This document shows, piece by piece, positions 7,144 through 9,114 of a stretch of 9,114 nt of DNA. The notes beneath the pieces are model-generated. The model worked only from the letters and a program-made list of their open reading frames with translations. It was not told where the DNA came from and did no database searches. Positions within the stretch are counted from its first letter, which is position 1. Every line of letters starts with the position of its first letter. Both the position numbers and the translations under genes were made by a program. The stretch comes from Candidatus Dadabacteria bacterium RIFCSPHIGHO2_12_FULL_53_21 (GTDB lineage: Bacteria > Desulfobacterota_D > UBA1144 > Nemesobacterales > UBA2774): positions 1-9,114 of the forward strand of contig MFCJ01000026.1 of assembly GCA_001775255.1 (NCBI GenBank). Direction: 5' to 3'.

Positions 7144-7577
7144 CAGTAGGTTTTAACCCCTTTGCCCTCAGTCCCGGAATTATATAACGCTTCCGTTGAC
7201 TCGTACTTGGTCGGGCACTTGGCCAGAAGCACGTCGGCTGCGAAGACGTTGTCGCTCCCGTACTGGCCTTCTACCACCGCTTCCACGTCGTCCTTGAAAA
7301 TATCGGGCACGATCCCGGAGTAGGCGACGTCTATGTCGCCCCCGCCGTCAGAGAGGCTGAACTCGAGCGAGCCGTCGGGTCCGTGCTTTATCGAACCGGG
7401 AACGACCTTGCCCGACACCCTGATCCTCTCGCCGTAAACGGAGGGGACCTTGCTCTTGAGCTCCTTCACGGTCAAATAATAGACCATCGTATCCTTGACC
7501 CCGCCGTAAACGAGGTAGCTCACGGCAAGGGCGATAACCGCGATGGCTATTATGAATTTTAATTTTCCCTTCAGCAT
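7143..7577 (-). CDS. ccmE: Haem chaperone CcmE, cysteine-type (CxxxY)
   Basis: A 144-residue periplasmic haem chaperone with an N-terminal signal anchor (about 7-25). The OB-fold beta barrel follows (30-118: YYLTVKEL, GERIRVSGKVVPGSI, LEFSLSDG, VAYSGIVPDIFKDD, VVEGQY). CcmE binds haem covalently near the end of the barrel, receives it from CcmABCD, and delivers it to CcmF. The classical ligand motif is HxxxY; here it is C121-P-T-K-Y125, the cysteine variant known from Desulfovibrio and some archaea. AGGGTGA lies upstream of the ATG and the stop overlaps the ccmF start, so the gene is in the same transcription unit. It follows the lipoprotein/CcmD-like gene by 50 bp. The identification is firm. 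Confidence 0.97.
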   Translation of the reverse strand: MLKGKLKFIIAIAVIALAVSYLVYGGVKDTMVYYLTVKELKSKVPSVYGERIRVSGKVVPGSIKHGPDGSLEFSLSDGGGDIDVAYSGIVPDIFKDDVEAVVEGQYGSDNVFAADVLLAKCPTKYESTEALYNSGTEGKGVKTY

Positions 7578-7622
7578 TCTCTCACCCTTTCAGAGACAAA
7601 CGCAGCGAAGCTTGCATAATGC

Positions 7623-7637
7623 GGGGTCTACGACCCC
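7623..7637 (-). other. GC-rich hairpin overlapping the lipoprotein-gene stop codon
   Basis: GGGGTC (7623-7628) and GACCCC (7632-7637) form a perfect 6-bp stem with a 3-nt loop. The TAG stop at 7628-7630 on the complement lies in the structure. No T-run follows, and ccmE starts 50 bp further on, so full termination is unlikely. It could slow transcription or protect the message between the two genes. Confidence 0.4.
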
Positions 7638-8287
7638 TTCCCGAGCGCCGCAAGCTCGCTCCTGACTCTCCTTTGTTTTCCGAGGAGATAATAAATATAT
7701 ATGATGAGCACAATCCAGACAACCGCGTGCCCCCAGAAGAGGTAATCGAGCCTGAGCGGCTGTGTTAAAAGCACGACGTCGTCTATCCATACCTTTCCCT
7801 TCCCGTCGACGACGAGGGCGAGCGAAACGCTCTCGGGTGTGACGCCCTTATCCGAGTAAATCACCGCCTCTACGGGTATCCACCCGGTAGTTCCCGATGG
7901 GGGCACCGCGGGGCCGCGGGAGACCAGCTCCTCTCCCCCCGGGTAGCGGACCTTCATTTCGAGATAGGCGATTCCTCTCGAATCCCCCTCGGCCGTAAGG
8001 CCTTCCGTCCTGAGCATCGCTTTATAGGCGGCGCGAGCGTGCTCGAACCCGGCGCCTTCCACCGTGTAGAGCGCCACGCTCACCGGGGAACCCGCATCTA
8101 CGTATAGAGAGCCGTTCCCGTCGCTCGTTACGGCCCTGTCTATGACCGGGGCGTCGAGCGCCTTGAACTCCCCCGGGTCGGACACGGGGAATTTCATTAC
8201 GCTCGTCTCCTTTTCCGCCGTGTCATAGCACGAGGCGGCTGCGGATAAAAGCGGGATCATCAATATGAAGATAATTCTTCTTTTCAC
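7628..8287 (-). CDS. Lipoprotein with jelly-roll-like domain and CcmD-like C-terminal membrane tail
   Basis: A 219-residue protein. A lipoprotein signal peptide has candidate lipobox AAAS-C with the lipidated cysteine at C20. Residues about 55-175 are beta-rich and end in GKVWIDDVVLL, the closing strand pattern of galactose-binding-like/CBM jelly rolls (WFDDV-type). Residues 180-215 contain one membrane helix (DYLFWGHAVVWIVLIIYIYY) followed by a basic helix (KQRRVRSELAALGK). That combination is the usual layout of CcmD, the small subunit that helps release holo-CcmE from the CcmABC complex. Its position directly before ccmE is where ccmD normally sits, so the tail probably supplies CcmD function. 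The annotated start is GTG (8285-8287), but AAGGAGG (8309-8315) is 21 nt away, so an in-frame ATT at 8297-8299 at 9-nt spacing is a possible alternative. The CcmD assignment is an inference. Confidence 0.85.
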   Translation of the reverse strand: MKRRIIFILMIPLLSAAASCYDTAEKETSVMKFPVSDPGEFKALDAPVIDRAVTSDGNGSLYVDAGSPVSVALYTVEGAGFEHARAAYKAMLRTEGLTAEGDSRGIAYLEMKVRYPGGEELVSRGPAVPPSGTTGWIPVEAVIYSDKGVTPESVSLALVVDGKGKVWIDDVVLLTQPLRLDYLFWGHAVVWIVLIIYIYYLLGKQRRVRSELAALGKGS

Positions 8288-8339
8288 TGCGATGCGAATA
8301 CGGTGCTCCCTCCTTAAAAAGATACCCGTACCGAGCGTA

Positions 8340-8360
8340 CATTAAAAATATCTTTTAATG
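8340..8360 (-). repeat. Perfect AT-rich inverted repeat in the ccm operon leader
   Basis: CATTAAAA (8340-8347) and TTTTAATG (8353-8360) form perfect 8-bp arms around a 5-bp centre. It lies 53 bp upstream of the lipoprotein/CcmD-like gene's start. It could be an operator for a dimeric regulator or a weak RNA hairpin in the leader. No specific regulator is recognised. Confidence 0.4.
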
Positions 8361-8395
8361 GCGGAGGCGGCCGGCGATATTATTTAGCTATCCTA

Positions 8396-8424
8396 ATTTT
8401 CATGGATGTAGATGAACGGGTCAA
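8396..8424 (-). promoter_or_regulatory. Candidate promoter of the ccm operon
   Basis: On the minus strand, TTGACC (8419-8424) is separated by 17 bp from GAAAAT (8396-8401); these match the -35 and -10 consensus at 5 of 6 and 4 of 6 positions. Transcription would begin near 8389, leaving a leader of about 100 nt that contains the 8340-8360 inverted repeat and the AAGGAGG at 8309-8315. This is a visual match only. Confidence 0.35.
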
Positions 8425-8678
8425 CGACTAATTTTAGTAATAGGGGCGGAGAGGCTAGCCCGTCCTCACCCATCTTCGCCGGCGTCCACGTGAGTTTCCT
8501 CCTCTGCCTCGGCGTCCTCTTCCTCGGGGACTGGTACCTCTTTCCTGGGGACTTGACATTTTTTCTAATTTGTTATTTCATTGATATCATGCTTATTATG
8601 TGTATTACTATCTTCGGGCACGAATATAACGGACAATTTTGCTTTAATAAGGAGTTAGCCAACAACCATGGATGCTAA
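8412..8678 (+). CDS. Doubtful small hydrophobic reading frame
   Basis: An 88-codon open frame whose translation has two hydrophobic stretches (about 20-40 and 48-68). It has no Shine-Dalgarno sequence, spans an abrupt GC-rich to AT-rich switch near 8555, and overlaps the next gene's start by 11 nt. Its hydrophobic first half is what the complement of an acid-rich minus-strand frame would look like (GAG read backwards is CTC). It is more likely a chance frame than a gene, though a small two-helix membrane protein coupled to the downstream gene cannot be excluded. Confidence 0.15.
   Translation: MNGSTTNFSNRGGEASPSSPIFAGVHVSFLLCLGVLFLGDWYLFPGDLTFFLICYFIDIMLIMCITIFGHEYNGQFCFNKELANNHGC
8466..8558 (-). 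pseudogene. Possible 3' stump of a truncated leftward gene
   Basis: Read on the minus strand, this stretch encodes a short acidic tail (VPVPEEEDAEAEEETHVDAG) ending in TGA at 8466-8468. Going back toward its 5' end, the frame runs into AT-rich DNA at about 8555 and meets an in-frame TAG at 8565-8567, with no start codon. This is what the surviving C-terminus of a gene would look like if foreign DNA replaced its 5' part. It sits directly upstream of the ccm operon, so a lost ccm gene is conceivable, but the tail alone does not identify a family. Low-complexity acidic frames can also arise by chance. Confidence 0.3.
8581..8608 (+). promoter_or_regulatory. Candidate promoter of the unknown rightward gene
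   Basis: TTGATA (8581-8586) and TATTAC (8603-8608) are 16 bp apart within the AT-rich stretch 8555-8650. Transcription would begin about 50 nt before the ATG at 8668. An exact TTGACA at 8553-8558 lies just upstream but has no good -10 at 16-18 bp. AT-rich DNA gives many such matches, so confidence is low. Confidence 0.3.
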
Positions 8679-9114
8679 ATTCATAAGCGCGCTTCAAGGA
8701 AATATCGCGAGTAGGTCTATTGGTGCCTCGACGGCGAGAGGAATGGGACCGAAGGGGACCGTCGCGGCCGCCCGCAACTATCTGGCGAAACTTCGTCTCT
8801 CTCGTATTCACGGCCTATCCGAGAAACAGTTCAAGCATTGGATGAATCGGAAGACTATCGATTTCCAGTCCAAGTTGCCTCGGGGCGGCAGACACTGGGG
8901 CTCGGCCCGAAAGTTCCTAAACATCTTCTTGCGCCATGTTGTCTACAACCGGTTCCTATGTGAGGCCTTCAATCTTTACCTCATCGAGCCGTGGTTGGAG
9001 GTGCCTTTGGACAGTCACGTAGCCAAAGAGCTTCGGAAGGAGCCTGAAGGTTCGGCTCTTCCCGGGTGGAAGACGGTAGTGGGTTTGGATCGGAACACCA
9101 GCGAATTCTATCAG
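8668..9114 (+). CDS. Unrecognised protein, 5' part only (runs off the window)
   Basis: An open frame of 149 codons from ATG 8668 to the window edge with no stop, so the C-terminus is missing. An in-frame TAG at 8656-8658 rules out an earlier start. AAGGAG at 8649-8654 is the likely ribosome site, though its 13-nt spacing is long. The protein is basic and soluble-looking, with no signal peptide or membrane helix. The first 30 residues are Gly/Ser/Ala-rich. It then shows AARNYLAKLRL, a tryptophan-containing helix HWGSARKFLNIFLRHVVYN, a WLEVPLDSHVAKELRKEP segment, and LPGWKTVVGLDRNT. I do not recognise the family and see no catalytic motif. Codon use (TTG, CGT, GGT, TCT) differs from the ccm genes and the upstream DNA is AT-rich, so it is probably horizontally acquired accessory DNA. 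Confidence 0.75.
   Translation, partial: MDAKFISALQGNIASRSIGASTARGMGPKGTVAAARNYLAKLRLSRIHGLSEKQFKHWMNRKTIDFQSKLPRGGRHWGSARKFLNIFLRHVVYNRFLCEAFNLYLIEPWLEVPLDSHVAKELRKEPEGSALPGWKTVVGLDRNTSEFYQ

Noticed and set aside
2345..8413. Shared 9-mer GATGTAGAT at 2345-2353 and 8405-8413 as a dispersed regulatory repeat
   Set aside because: Only the first copy is part of a palindrome, and one shared 9-mer in 9 kb is weak evidence.
8553..8558. TTGACA as the main promoter of the rightward unknown gene
   Set aside because: No reasonable -10 hexamer at 16-18 bp; it also lies within the second unit of the imperfect tandem repeat.
8288..9114. CRISPR array, tRNA or att site at the accessory edge
   Set aside because: No regularly spaced repeats, no cloverleaf-like sequence and no integrase frame are visible in this stretch.

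Overview
The window looks like chromosomal DNA from a fairly GC-rich Gram-negative bacterium that uses System I (Ccm) cytochrome c maturation. Three features fit the broad Desulfobacterota (deltaproteobacterial) grouping: a fused CobA-HemD, a cysteine-type CcmE, and frequent AGG (Arg) and ATA (Ile) codons in GC-rich genes. This placement is an inference, not a marker-gene result.

Left part (1-3099). A two-CBS, AcuB-like protein reads leftward. It is divergent, across a 172-bp spacer, from a rightward pair: a bifunctional uroporphyrinogen-III methyltransferase/synthase (tetrapyrrole supply) and rsmE (16S rRNA m3U1498 methyltransferase). RsmE contains an internal AT-rich patch of about 180 bp with an intact frame. 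A long hairpin carries its stop codon and the stop codon of the convergent gene.

Centre (3100-8287, all leftward). This is a tight five-gene operon, transcribed from 8287 down to 3100: a lipoprotein/jelly-roll protein with a CcmD-like C-terminal tail, CcmE with CxxxY haem ligation, CcmF, a short CcmI-like membrane protein ending in a zinc ribbon, and a membrane-anchored mono-haem cytochrome c with beta-sandwich regions and a cytoplasmic helical hairpin. CcmE receives haem from a CcmABCD complex and hands it to CcmF for attachment to apocytochromes such as the last protein of the operon. CcmABC, CcmG and CcmH are not in the window. CobA-HemD upstream makes the tetrapyrrole precursor, so the neighbourhood combines haem precursor synthesis with haem attachment.

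Right end (8288-9114). A likely leader/promoter zone for the ccm operon is followed by a GC-rich stretch that may hold the 3' stump of a leftward gene. At about 8555 the DNA changes abruptly to AT-rich. A rightward gene of unrecognised family, with codon use unlike its neighbours, then starts at 8668 and runs off the window. This looks like the edge of an accessory island inserted where the upstream ccm genes might be expected, and it is the most promising place for something new.
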